Of a stretch of DNA of 64,000 bases, positions 9,280-17,065 are shown in pieces. Numbering within the stretch: the stretch's first letter is position 1; each line of letters opens with the position of its first letter. A program made the position numbers and the translations under genes. The DNA is taken from NCBI RefSeq assembly GCF_015477805.1, contig NZ_JADLQL010000001.1:310001-374000 (forward strand), given 5' to 3'. Origin of the DNA: Nocardia flavorosea (lineage in GTDB: Bacteria; Actinomycetota; Actinomycetes; Mycobacteriales; Mycobacteriaceae). Under the pieces are notes generated by a model that was given only the letters and a program-made list of their open reading frames with translations, had not been told where the DNA came from and did not search any database.

Positions 9280-9293
9280 CGCGGCCTCCCTCG

Positions 9294-9323
9294 CTACTCT
9301 GGTAACAGGTGTTGCCAGAGTAG
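9294..9323. promoter_or_regulatory. TetR operator between the dioxygenase and its regulator
   Basis: An inverted repeat of two 14-base arms (9294-9307 and 9310-9323, read as CTACTCTGGTAACA and TGTTGCCAGAGTAG) that match at 13 of 14 positions around a 2-base centre. It sits 15 bases upstream of the dioxygenase start and 60 bases upstream of the divergent TetR start, ideal for controlling both. Confidence 0.7.
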
Positions 9324-9383
9324 TCGCCGGTGCGGGTCTCGGCAATGGTGATCCGTGCGCGCAAAGCAGAGGAGGTCCGCGAG

Positions 9384-10007
9384 ATGACCGGTCCCGAGGT
9401 GTCCGGCCAGTCCTACGGTGGCGTTCCGTTTCCCGATCGGCAGCACGCACGGCGGGAAAGATTGCTGGATGCCGCACTGCATCTGCTGGACTCCGGGGGA
9501 GTGTCTGCGGTGACCGTCCGCGGCGTATGCCGGGAAGCCGGGCTGAACAATCGCTACTTCTACGAGAACTTCGCCGATCTCGACGCTCTGCTGGACGCGG
9601 TGGTGGATCGGCTCGAACAGGGCATCGCCGGACGGGTGGCCGAACTACTGGCGGCCGACGCAACGGCGCCGCCCGACCGGGCCATTGCCATCCTGGTATC
9701 GGCGTTCCTCGACGATCCGCGCCTGTTGCGCATCCTGCACACTGCGGGCGATCCGGCGCTGGCCCGGCGTCGTGAGGCGCTGCTGCTCCGTTCGGTCGCC
9801 GCCCTGCGTCCGTATCTCGCCGCGGCGGCCGGAAGGTTCGGCCGGGCGGATCCGTGCCTGCTCGATACCGCGGGGTACCTGCTGATCGGTGGCTGGTCCG
9901 ATGCCCTGTGGGCCTTCTCTGCCGGGAAATTGGAGCTGGACCGTTCCGAACTGGTCGAGCAGTTGACGGCGTTGTTCCTGGGGGTCGCGCGGACTGTCGC
10001 CCGGTGA
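9384..10007 (+). CDS. TetR family transcriptional regulator
   Basis: A 207-residue one-component repressor. The N-terminal helix-turn-helix domain includes RRERLLDAALHLLDSGGVSAVTVRGVCREAGLNNRYFYENF, a classical TetR pattern; the rest is an all-helical ligand domain. The ATG at 9384 is chosen because AGAGGAGG ends 8 bases upstream; a longer in-frame GTG would run close to the operator. It is divergent from the carotenoid-type dioxygenase and probably represses both genes through the 9294-9323 palindrome (inference). Confidence 0.9.
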   Translation: MTGPEVSGQSYGGVPFPDRQHARRERLLDAALHLLDSGGVSAVTVRGVCREAGLNNRYFYENFADLDALLDAVVDRLEQGIAGRVAELLAADATAPPDRAIAILVSAFLDDPRLLRILHTAGDPALARRREALLLRSVAALRPYLAAAAGRFGRADPCLLDTAGYLLIGGWSDALWAFSAGKLELDRSELVEQLTALFLGVARTVAR

Positions 10008-10077
10008 ACGCGACCGGCCGGGCGGTTCGGATCCGATCGGGCGAAACGAGGCCGCGCCGCGCCCGTCCGTAGTACTT

Positions 10078-10095
10078 TTCAATCAGTTGATTGAA
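10078..10095. promoter_or_regulatory. perfect 8-bp-arm inverted repeat upstream of the DUF3556-like gene
   Basis: TTCAATCA and TGATTGAA separated by GT. It lies 20 bases upstream of the next start and directly before its ribosome site, so a bound repressor would block expression. It does not resemble the neighbouring TetR operator, so another regulator is likely. Confidence 0.5.
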
Positions 10096-10115
10096 CGAAG
10101 AAGGATCGGGCGCCC

Positions 10116-11864
10116 GTGGGTACATCGGATCGGTTGTTCGGCATGCTCCGGCCGGAGCTTCCCGTGGTGGATTTGGCGGAATGGAGCCGCGGCACCAGGG
10201 CGGAGAAAATCCGGCCGATGGCTCGGCATTGGGCCGAGGTCGGCTTCGGCACCCCGCCGCCACTGCATCTGTTCTACGTGGTGAAGATCGCCCTCTACAT
10301 CCTGGGCGGAATGCTGTTCGCGCTGACCACCACCGGAATCGACGGGGTCACCGCGGTCGGGTCGTGGTGGCCGGAACCGATCGTCTTCCAGAAGGTCGTG
10401 CTGTTCACGATGCTGTTCGAAGTCGTCGGTCTCGGCTGCGGTTTCGGGCCGCTGAACAACCGCTTCTTCCCGCCGATGGGGTCGATCCTGTACTGGTTGC
10501 GGCCCGGCACGATCCGGCTGCCACCGTGGCCGGGGCGCGTGCCGCTGACCCGGGGTACGACCCGGACCGCGTTCGACGCCGTGCTGTACGCGGCACTGCT
10601 GGTCATGCTGCTGGTCGGGTTGTTCTCCGACGGTACCGGACCGATACCCGAGATCGGGTCGTCGGTGGGCCTGCTGCCGGTCTGGGAGATCGCGGCGGTT
10701 CTCGTCCTGCTGGCCGTGCTCGGGTTGCGCGACAAGGTGATCTTCCTGGCGGCGCGCGGTGAGGTATACGGGGCGCTCGCGGTCACCTTCCTGTTCGGCG
10801 GTGCCGATACGATCGTCGCCGCGAAGGTCGTGTTCGTCGTCATCTGGGTCGGCGCGGCGGTATCGAAGCTGAACAAGCACTTCCCGTTCGTGGTGTCGAC
10901 GATGATGTCCAACAGTCCGGTGGTGCGGCCGCGGGCGCTCAAACGCCTGTTCTTCGAACGGTTCCCGGACGATCTGCGACCGGGACGGCTGTCGCGGCTG
11001 TTCGCCCACGGTGGTACTGCAGTCGAGATGCTGGCCCCGCTGGTGTTGTTCTTCAGTGACGGGGGTCTGCCGACCACGGTCGCCGCGATCGCCCTCATCT
11101 GCTTCCACCTGGTGATCCTGACCGCGATACCGATGGGAGTGCCGCTCGAGTGGAACGTCTTCATGATTTTCGGGTTGCTGACGTTGTTCGTCGGGCATGC
11201 GGATGTGGGTCCGGCCGATCTGGGTAATCCGTTACCGGTGGTGCTCCTGTTCTCGGTTCTCGCGGGGACGGTCGCGATCGGGAACATGTTCCCGCGCAAG
11301 GTCTCCTTCCTGCCCGGAATGCGGTACTACGCCGGGAACTGGGACACCACCCTCTGGTGCATCAAACCGTCGGCCGATGCCAAGATCCGCGCCGGAATCA
11401 CCGCCGTGGCCGCCATGCCGGCCGCCCAGCTCGAGCGGTACTACGGCAGCCGGGAGGCGGCCCAGATCCCGCTGTATCTGGGATACGCGTTCCGCGCGTT
11501 CAACACCCACGGTAAAGCGTTGTTCACCCTCGCGCATCGAGCAATGGCCGGGCACGACGAGAAGGACTACGTCCTCACCGACGGCGAACGTATCTGTTCG
11601 ACAGCCCTGGGCTGGAACTTCGGTGACGGCCATCTGCACAACGAGCAACTGATCGCCGCCCTGCAGCAGCGCTGCGGTTTCGAACCCGGTGAGGTGCGGG
11701 TGGTGCTGCTGGACGCCCAGCCGATCCAGCGGCAGCAGCAGAACTACCGCCTGGTGGACGCCGCGACCGGTGAATTCGAACGTGGGTATGTGCGGGTCGC
11801 CGATATGGTGGTCCGCCAGCCGTGGGACGACGACGTACCCGTGTATCCCGAGGACAGGAGCTGA
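10116..11864 (+). CDS. DUF3556-like multi-pass membrane protein
   Basis: A 582-residue protein with about eight to ten hydrophobic segments in residues 50-400 and a soluble C-terminal third (from about 410). Length and layout match the mycobacterial DUF3556 family, whose function is unknown. Recognisable blocks include LNKHFPFVVSTMMSNSPVV and MRYYAGNWDTTLWCIKP. The GTG at 10116 follows GAAGAAGGA. It stands alone, with a palindrome immediately upstream and a convergent aminotransferase only 9 bases downstream. I cannot give a biochemical role. Confidence 0.85.
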   Translation: MGTSDRLFGMLRPELPVVDLAEWSRGTRAEKIRPMARHWAEVGFGTPPPLHLFYVVKIALYILGGMLFALTTTGIDGVTAVGSWWPEPIVFQKVVLFTMLFEVVGLGCGFGPLNNRFFPPMGSILYWLRPGTIRLPPWPGRVPLTRGTTRTAFDAVLYAALLVMLLVGLFSDGTGPIPEIGSSVGLLPVWEIAAVLVLLAVLGLRDKVIFLAARGEVYGALAVTFLFGGADTIVAAKVVFVVIWVGAAVSKLNKHFPFVVSTMMSNSPVVRPRALKRLFFERFPDDLRPGRLSRLFAHGGTAVEMLAPLVLFFSDGGLPTTVAAIALICFHLVILTAIPMGVPLEWNVFMIFGLLTLFVGHADVGPADLGNPLPVVLLFSVLAGTVAIGNMFPRKVSFLPGMRYYAGNWDTTLWCIKPSADAKIRAGITAVAAMPAAQLERYYGSREAAQIPLYLGYAFRAFNTHGKALFTLAHRAMAGHDEKDYVLTDGERICSTALGWNFGDGHLHNEQLIAALQQRCGFEPGEVRVVLLDAQPIQRQQQNYRLVDAATGEFERGYVRVADMVVRQPWDDDVPVYPEDRS

Positions 11865-11873
11865 CGACCCGGC

Positions 11874-13043
11874 TCAGCGGTCGGGTGTGAGCCGGCGCAC
11901 CGCCTCGTCCAGGGTTTCCGGGCGCTTGCAGAAGGTGAACCGGACGAGGTAGCGCCACGACCCGGGATCATCGGTGAAAACACTGACCGGCACCGCCGCC
12001 ACACCCAGCCGTTCGGGCAGTTCACGGCAGAACCGGATATCGTCGTCCGCGCCGAGCGGGCGGATATCGGCGCAGACGAAATAGCTACCGGCACTCGGAT
12101 GCACACGGAACCCGGTATCGGCCAGCGCCGCGGACAACCGCAACCGGCGTTCGGCCAGCGAATCCCGCAGCGCGGCCACCCACCCGAGTTCGTGGGTGAG
12201 GGCATGGGCGACAGCCGGCTGGAACGGGCCACCGCCGACGAAGGTGAGGAACTGTTTGGCGGCCAAGACGCCGTCGATCAATGCGGCCGGTCCGCAGATC
12301 CAGCCGATCTTCCAGCCGGTGACGCTGAACGTTTTCGCCGCACTGGAGACGACCAGTGTCCGCTCCGCCATCCCCGGCAGGGTGGCGATACTGATGTGTT
12401 CGGCGCCGTCGTACACCAGATGCTCGTACACCTCGTCGGCCAGCACCAGCAGATCGTGCTCGCAGGCGATCTCGGCGATGGCGGTCAGATCCGCGCGATC
12501 CAGGACGGTACCGGTGGGATTGTGCGGTGAATTCAGGATCAGCATGCGGGTGGCCGGGGTGATCGCGGCGCGCAGACTGTCGTGGTCGAGAACGAACCGG
12601 TCACCGTCGGCGGTGAGCCGGGCGGTACGGCGGCGGGCACCGGCCAGCGCTATTGCCGCGGGATAGGAGTCGTAGTACGGCTCGATCAGTACCACTTCGG
12701 CACCCGGCTCGACCAGACCGAGTACCGCAGCGGTCACGGCTTCGGTCGCGCCGACGGTCACCAGCACTTCGCTATCGGGGTCGTACCGGGTGCCGTAGCG
12801 CCGGGCCCGGTCCGCGGCGATCGCGCGCCGCAGCGCCGGCACACCCCGGCCCGGCGGGTACTGGTTACCGCCACCGGCGATGGCCTCGCGGGCGACCTCG
12901 AGCATGGCCGCGGGGCCGTCGCTGTCCGGGAAACCCTGCCCGAGATTGACCGCCTCGTGCCGGACGGCGAGTTCGGTCATCTCGGCGAAGATCGTGGCCG
13001 CGAACGGCCGCAACCGGGTGACGGTGGGGGACGGGTCAGGCAT
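11874..13043 (-). CDS. dapC: PLP-dependent aminotransferase, DapC (N-succinyldiaminopimelate aminotransferase)-like
   Basis: A fold-type I class I/II aminotransferase of 389 residues. The substrate-loop NLGQGFPDSDGP, the PYYDSYP block, NSPHNPTG and the PLP-lysine region SSAAKTFSVTGWKIGW closely follow M. tuberculosis Rv0858c, annotated DapC of the lysine/diaminopimelate pathway. Close relatives include kynurenine and methionine aminotransferases, so the substrate is not certain. The product, meso-diaminopimelate, feeds peptidoglycan and lysine synthesis; a penicillin-binding lipoprotein lies divergently next door. The ATG is at 13043. Confidence 0.9.
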   Translation of the reverse strand: MPDPSPTVTRLRPFAATIFAEMTELAVRHEAVNLGQGFPDSDGPAAMLEVAREAIAGGGNQYPPGRGVPALRRAIAADRARRYGTRYDPDSEVLVTVGATEAVTAAVLGLVEPGAEVVLIEPYYDSYPAAIALAGARRRTARLTADGDRFVLDHDSLRAAITPATRMLILNSPHNPTGTVLDRADLTAIAEIACEHDLLVLADEVYEHLVYDGAEHISIATLPGMAERTLVVSSAAKTFSVTGWKIGWICGPAALIDGVLAAKQFLTFVGGGPFQPAVAHALTHELGWVAALRDSLAERRLRLSAALADTGFRVHPSAGSYFVCADIRPLGADDDIRFCRELPERLGVAAVPVSVFTDDPGSWRYLVRFTFCKRPETLDEAVRRLTPDR

Positions 13044-13220
13044 GAGACGAGGGTAGACGGCGGTTCAGGTGCCGCGGGCGGCTCGGTGCCGGCGAGCGCG
13101 GTCGCGGCCCGGCGGCGTAACAGTGTGCGGCCGGGCGCCGCGCTTTCCGGCACGACGCGTAGGCGCCGTTCGGCAGGGATGCGACGTGCCGCCGGACCGC
13201 GGTCGATACAGTCGCAGGTG

Positions 13221-14966
13221 ATGCGCATCGATCGGAAAGTCCTCGTACTGCTGACGATCCTCGGTCTGGCCCTGGCCGGTTGCTCCTCCGGGCCGCCCGA
13301 GCCCGAAACCACGGCCGGCAGTTTCGCCGACGCGCTGAACCGCGACGATGTCGCCGCGGCGGCGCAGCTCACCGACGACCCCGCCCGCGCGGAGAAGACC
13401 GTCGGCGCACTGTACGACGGTCTGGGCAAGGAGGTGACCTACACGGTCGCCGGGACCGAAGACGATACGTTCACCCTCGAGGCCACCTGGAAGCTGGGAA
13501 AACAGGGCGCCGAATGGAAGTACACGACTACCGGCACCGCCGTGGAGACCGACGCGGGCCATCGCATCCGCTGGAACCCGGCCGTGCTCGCGCCCGGCCT
13601 CGACCAGGGGGAACTGACCTATGCGCCGGTGTATCCGGAACCGGCGCGCGTTCTCGACGCGTCGGGCGGGGAACTGCTGACCGAGCAGGTGGTGACCCTG
13701 GTCCAGCTCGCGCCCGGCGCCGATACCGCGGCGGTGGCGAATCTGGTCTCGCCGATCGCGCCGGGCATCACCGCGGCCGCACTGGACGCCGATCTGGCCG
13801 CGGCCAACGGCGGCTCCGTAACGGCGATCAGCTTGCGGGAATCCGATATCGCGCCGATCCGGGAAGCGCTGACCGGCACTGCCGGGGTCACCTTGGCCCC
13901 GCAGACCCGACTGCTCACCACCGACCGCGATCTGTCTGCGCAGACCCTGTCCGGTCCGGCCGAACTGTGGCAGGAGCAGGCCGACGCTGCCGCCGGTTGG
14001 GTGGTCCAGGCCCGCACCCCGGAAGGTCCGGTCCGGATCGCCGGCCGGGACCCCGGGCAGACCGCCGATATCCACACCACCATCGACGCGGGCCTGCAAC
14101 GTGCCGCGGAAACCGCGCTGGACCCGCTCGACCGGACGGCGGCGATCGTGGCGATCCGGCCGTCCACCGGTGAAATCGTGGCCGCCGGCCAGAACTCCGC
14201 CGCCGACGCCGAAGGACCCATCGCGTTCACCGGTCTCTACCCGCCCGGTTCGACCTTCAAGACGGTGACCACCGCCGCGGTGCTGGACGCCGGAATCGCG
14301 AACCCCGATACCGTGCTGCCGTGCCCCGGCGTCGCCGATATCGAGGGTCGCCGGATCCCGAACGACGACAGTTTCGACCTGGGCCAGGTACCGCTGCACA
14401 CCGCCTTCGCGCGGTCCTGCAATACGACCATGGCCGGGCTGGCAGTCCAGTTGCCGCAGGGAGCGCTCACCACCACCGCCGAACGCCTCGGCCTCGGCGT
14501 CGACTATGTGACACCCGGACTGACCACGGTGACCGGCAGTGTGCCGGTCCCGCAGAACTCCGCCGAACGGGTGGAGGCCAGTATCGGCCAGGGCGCGGTG
14601 ACGGCGAGTCCGTTCGGGATGGCGCTGGTCGCCGCCTCGATCGCGGACGGTACGACGCCGGCGCCGGTGATGATCGCCGGGCAACCCGGCTCCCCGGATC
14701 GCACCCCGCCGCCGCTGCCCGCCACCGTGACCGACCAGCTGAAGACCATGATGCGCGAGACCGTGACCGCGGGTACCGCCACCCAGTTGGCCGATATCCC
14801 TGGTCTGCTCGGCAAAACCGGCACCGCCGAATACGGTGACAACACGAATGCCCACGGTTGGTTCGTGGGCATTCGCGGGGATCTCGCCTTCGCGGTATTC
14901 GTTGCCGACGCCGGTAGTTCGGGTCCGGCCGTGCAGGCCGCGGGGCGCATGCTGCGGAGTTCGTGA
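13221..14966 (+). CDS. penicillin-binding lipoprotein (class B-type transpeptidase with MecA_N-like domain)
   Basis: A membrane-anchored D,D-transpeptidase of 581 residues, related to M. tuberculosis Rv2864c. Lipoprotein signal with lipobox LALAGC; then an NTF2-like domain (about 30-140), a PBP dimer region, and a transpeptidase domain with all active-site motifs: STFK at S344, SCN at S399 and KTG at K532. It should crosslink peptidoglycan stems and bind beta-lactams. The ATG at 13221 directly follows a GTG that could serve instead; a much longer upstream frame overlaps the aminotransferase antisense and is rejected. Confidence 0.93.
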   Translation: MRIDRKVLVLLTILGLALAGCSSGPPEPETTAGSFADALNRDDVAAAAQLTDDPARAEKTVGALYDGLGKEVTYTVAGTEDDTFTLEATWKLGKQGAEWKYTTTGTAVETDAGHRIRWNPAVLAPGLDQGELTYAPVYPEPARVLDASGGELLTEQVVTLVQLAPGADTAAVANLVSPIAPGITAAALDADLAAANGGSVTAISLRESDIAPIREALTGTAGVTLAPQTRLLTTDRDLSAQTLSGPAELWQEQADAAAGWVVQARTPEGPVRIAGRDPGQTADIHTTIDAGLQRAAETALDPLDRTAAIVAIRPSTGEIVAAGQNSAADAEGPIAFTGLYPPGSTFKTVTTAAVLDAGIANPDTVLPCPGVADIEGRRIPNDDSFDLGQVPLHTAFARSCNTTMAGLAVQLPQGALTTTAERLGLGVDYVTPGLTTVTGSVPVPQNSAERVEASIGQGAVTASPFGMALVAASIADGTTPAPVMIAGQPGSPDRTPPPLPATVTDQLKTMMRETVTAGTATQLADIPGLLGKTGTAEYGDNTNAHGWFVGIRGDLAFAVFVADAGSSGPAVQAAGRMLRSS

Positions 14967-14998
14967 GACCACCGAACAGGTGCACGGCGGCCGGATGC

Positions 14999-15517
14999 TC
15001 AGACCGACTGTTCCCGGGCTGCGTCGAGCAGCAGTTCCACCGCGTAGACGACCACCTGATCGAGGATTTCGGCGGGCTCGCCGGGAAAGTGCCGATGGTG
15101 CGTCCGCACCGAACCGTCCACCGATACGGCGAACCACACCGATCCCGGCTCGTGTCCGTCCTGCGAGTCGGGGCCACCGGCACCCGTGACGCCCACGGCC
15201 AGGGACGCTTCGAACAGCGTGCGTACCCCTTCGGCCATCGCGGCCGCCGCCGCAGCGGACACCACCGGCCCGTCCGGTACGCCGAGTACATGGTGTTTGA
15301 CGGCTCTGCTGTAGGCGACCACGGCCCCCCGGAACCATTCACCGGATTTGCTCGCCGCGCCGAGCGCCGCCGCGAGCTGCCCCGAGGTCAGCGATTCCGC
15401 GACCGCGACCTGCAGCCCGCCGCGCCCCGCGATTTCCGCCAGCTCCTCGGCCTGTTCGTGCGCTCGCCCCAAAACAGAGGGCACCAGCAGTTCATCGGAA
15501 TCAGATCCGGAAGGCAT
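14999..15517 (-). CDS. CinA C-terminal domain protein (PncC-type nicotinamide-nucleotide amidase)
   Basis: A stand-alone CinA C-terminal domain of 172 residues. The motifs VAVAESLTSGQLAAAL, VVAYSRAVKHHVLGV and VGVTGAGGPD are those of PncC amidases, which deamidate nicotinamide mononucleotide to nicotinate mononucleotide in NAD salvage. The ATG at 15517 is preferred over ATG 15523 and GTG 15532 because GGAGG lies 6 bases before it. It converges on the PBP gene with a 32-base gap. Confidence 0.9.
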   Translation of the reverse strand: MPSGSDSDELLVPSVLGRAHEQAEELAEIAGRGGLQVAVAESLTSGQLAAALGAASKSGEWFRGAVVAYSRAVKHHVLGVPDGPVVSAAAAAAMAEGVRTLFEASLAVGVTGAGGPDSQDGHEPGSVWFAVSVDGSVRTHHRHFPGEPAEILDQVVVYAVELLLDAAREQSV

Positions 15518-15806
15518 CGGCATCCTCCGCACGGTCCCGGCCGACCACTACGACGGCCGCAGCTCCCAGCGTTCGGTCGCAGAACATGGACGCCATCGTA
15601 GACCGATCGGCGACGACCGGACCCGCCCACACGGTCGTACCGGCCGGCCGGTGCCAGGAGAAACCCGCACCCCACGGCAACAGGGGCAGGACGAAGCTGC
15701 CGGAGCGCCGACCACCGCGGCGGCTATCACGGCAACCAGGTTCCCGGTCCAGCGATCCGATTCCTCGGTAGCGATCTCCACACCGCCCGGTATGGACGTC
15801 ATCGGC
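15501..15806 (-). pseudogene. possible frameshifted small gene upstream of cinA
   Basis: On the minus strand, an open frame starting MTSIPGGVEIATEESDRW with a hydrophobic stretch (NLVAVIAAAVVGAPA) gives way in another frame to SFVLPLLPWGAGFSW and continues to a stop at 15501, overlapping the cinA start. The two halves read as one plausible membrane-associated protein of about 100 residues if one frameshift near 15700 is allowed. There is no ribosome site before the ATG, and the third-position GC is lower than in neighbouring genes, so it may be chance. Confidence 0.3.
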
Positions 15807-15978
15807 GAGGAGGACGGGGGCCGGGCGCATCTCTCGGGCCGCATCCGGCCGAGCGGGTGTGTTGCTGATCCGGTCGACCGGTCGGTGAGGACCGCCGACC
15901 GAGGGGGTACGGGCACAATGCGTACCCACCGGTGCGAGCCGTACGGCGGTACACCCGCCGGCCTGCTATACACGCCAG
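15533..15978. other. stretch without an intact gene
   Basis: 446 bases between cinA and the flavin reductase gene. Apart from the possible frameshifted frame noted on the minus strand I see no supported gene or clear promoter. Confidence 0.4.
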
Positions 15979-16467
15979 ATGCCGGAGAATTTCTTCGACG
16001 CCATGATCGCGGCGGCCGACCCGCCGGTGTTCGTGGTGACTCTTGCCGCCGCCGGGCAAAGGTCCGGATGCCTGGTGGGTTTCGCGGCTCAGGTGGCGAT
16101 CGAACCGCGGCGGTTCCTGGTGTGCCTGTCCAAGGCGAACCACACCTACCGTCTTGCGCAGGGAACCCAATTCGTGGCCGTGCACCTGATCGGTACCGGC
16201 CATACCTCCCTCGCGACCCTCTTCGGCGGTGAGACGGGTGACGAGATCGACAAGTTCGCGCACTGCTCATGGCGGGCCGGACCGCACGGCGTTCCGGTGC
16301 TGGACGACGCCGCGGCCTGGTTCTGCGGCCGGGTTCTCGCCCGCCATGATTTCGGCGATCACGCCGGCCTGATCCTGGGACCCGAGGCGGGGGAGTTCCG
16401 GTGGCCGGAGCCCGCGGCACTGCGGTATCACCACGTCGCGGATCTGGAACCGGGGCATCCTGCCTGA
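15979..16467 (+). CDS. flavin reductase-like (FMN-binding split barrel) protein
   Basis: 162 residues with the flavin_reduct fold: an N-terminal strand region DPPVFVVTLAAAGQRSGCLVGFAAQVAIEPRRFLVCLSKANHTY that matches the FMN-binding segment of small NAD(P)H:flavin oxidoreductases. It probably binds FMN and either supplies reduced flavin or acts as a small flavoprotein oxidoreductase. No partner monooxygenase is next to it. ATG at 15979 with no strong ribosome site. It is followed by the csbD-like gene on the same strand, which has its own promoter. Confidence 0.85.
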   Translation: MPENFFDAMIAAADPPVFVVTLAAAGQRSGCLVGFAAQVAIEPRRFLVCLSKANHTYRLAQGTQFVAVHLIGTGHTSLATLFGGETGDEIDKFAHCSWRAGPHGVPVLDDAAAWFCGRVLARHDFGDHAGLILGPEAGEFRWPEPAALRYHHVADLEPGHPA

Positions 16468-16544
16468 TGACGTGGAAGTGGCAGGTCAGCGAAAGGACCG
16501 CGTGGCGCGGCCGTCGCGGGCTGCCGGCTCCATTCGGCTGCTCG

Positions 16545-16569
16545 GTTTACCCGGGCGGTCGATGGTTAT
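16545..16569 (+). promoter_or_regulatory. SigF/SigB-type promoter of the csbD-like gene
   Basis: GTTT at 16545-16548 and GGTTAT at 16564-16569, separated by 15 bases. This matches the general-stress sigma consensus GTTT-N15-17-GGGTAT at all but one base. It lies 60 bases upstream of a CsbD-family gene, a classical SigB/SigF target. Confidence 0.6.
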
Positions 16570-16628
16570 CCGTGCGGCAGACCGGCCGGATCGGGCAGGC
16601 CGGTCGACCCGACGAGAGGAGTCCGGCT

Positions 16629-16802
16629 GTGAGCGGAACCGACAAGGTCAGCAACAAGGCCGAGGAGCTCGCCGGTCAGGCCAAGGAGAAGTACGGCGAG
16701 GCCGCCGGTGACGAGGACAAGAAGAACGAAGGCAAGGCCGATCAGGTCAAATCGAATCTGAAGGATGCCGGCGAGAAGGTGAAGGACGCCTTCCGCGACT
16801 GA
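16629..16802 (+). CDS. CsbD-like general stress protein
   Basis: A 57-residue hydrophilic, charged protein (about a third Lys/Glu/Asp) with repeated amphipathic segments KAEELAGQAKEKYGEAAGD and KVKDAF, the CsbD/YjbJ pattern. These accumulate in stationary phase and stress; their molecular role is not settled. GTG at 16629 follows GAGAGGAG. A longer open frame upstream has no homology and is ignored. The SigF-type promoter upstream links it to the sigma factor gene at 25485. Confidence 0.9.
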   Translation: MSGTDKVSNKAEELAGQAKEKYGEAAGDEDKKNEGKADQVKSNLKDAGEKVKDAFRD

Positions 16803-17065
16803 CCGCCTCGGCCGCGGTGGCCGGGATCGGCAAAGGCTCGTTCGATCCCGGCGCCGCGCTCGCGGTACCGCCCGTGCTGTCTGCCGTGGCAGGCCGTGAT
16901 CGCGATCGGTCGAACCGAATGCGTGTGCGGCTTCGATGGCCGTGGCAATTTTGTGGCGAATAGCATTGCGGCGAACTGTCTTTGCCGCTTCGTGTGAACA
17001 CCGCGCCCCCAGCCGTAATTCATGCTACTTTTCGTCACATATACCCCGGCTGGTGTGGAGGTCCA
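16803..17065. other. intergenic, relatively AT-rich leader of the four-gene membrane operon
   Basis: 263 bases. The second half (about 16930-17060) is clearly richer in A/T than its surroundings and holds -10-like ATATAC at about 17039-17044. It probably contains the promoter of the operon starting at 17066. Confidence 0.4.

Noticed and set aside
10083-11198. 371-codon minus-strand frame
   Set aside because: His/Arg/Gln-rich shadow of the DUF3556-like gene.
13065-15338. 757-codon minus-strand frame
   Set aside because: Antisense to the penicillin-binding lipoprotein, no recognisable domain.
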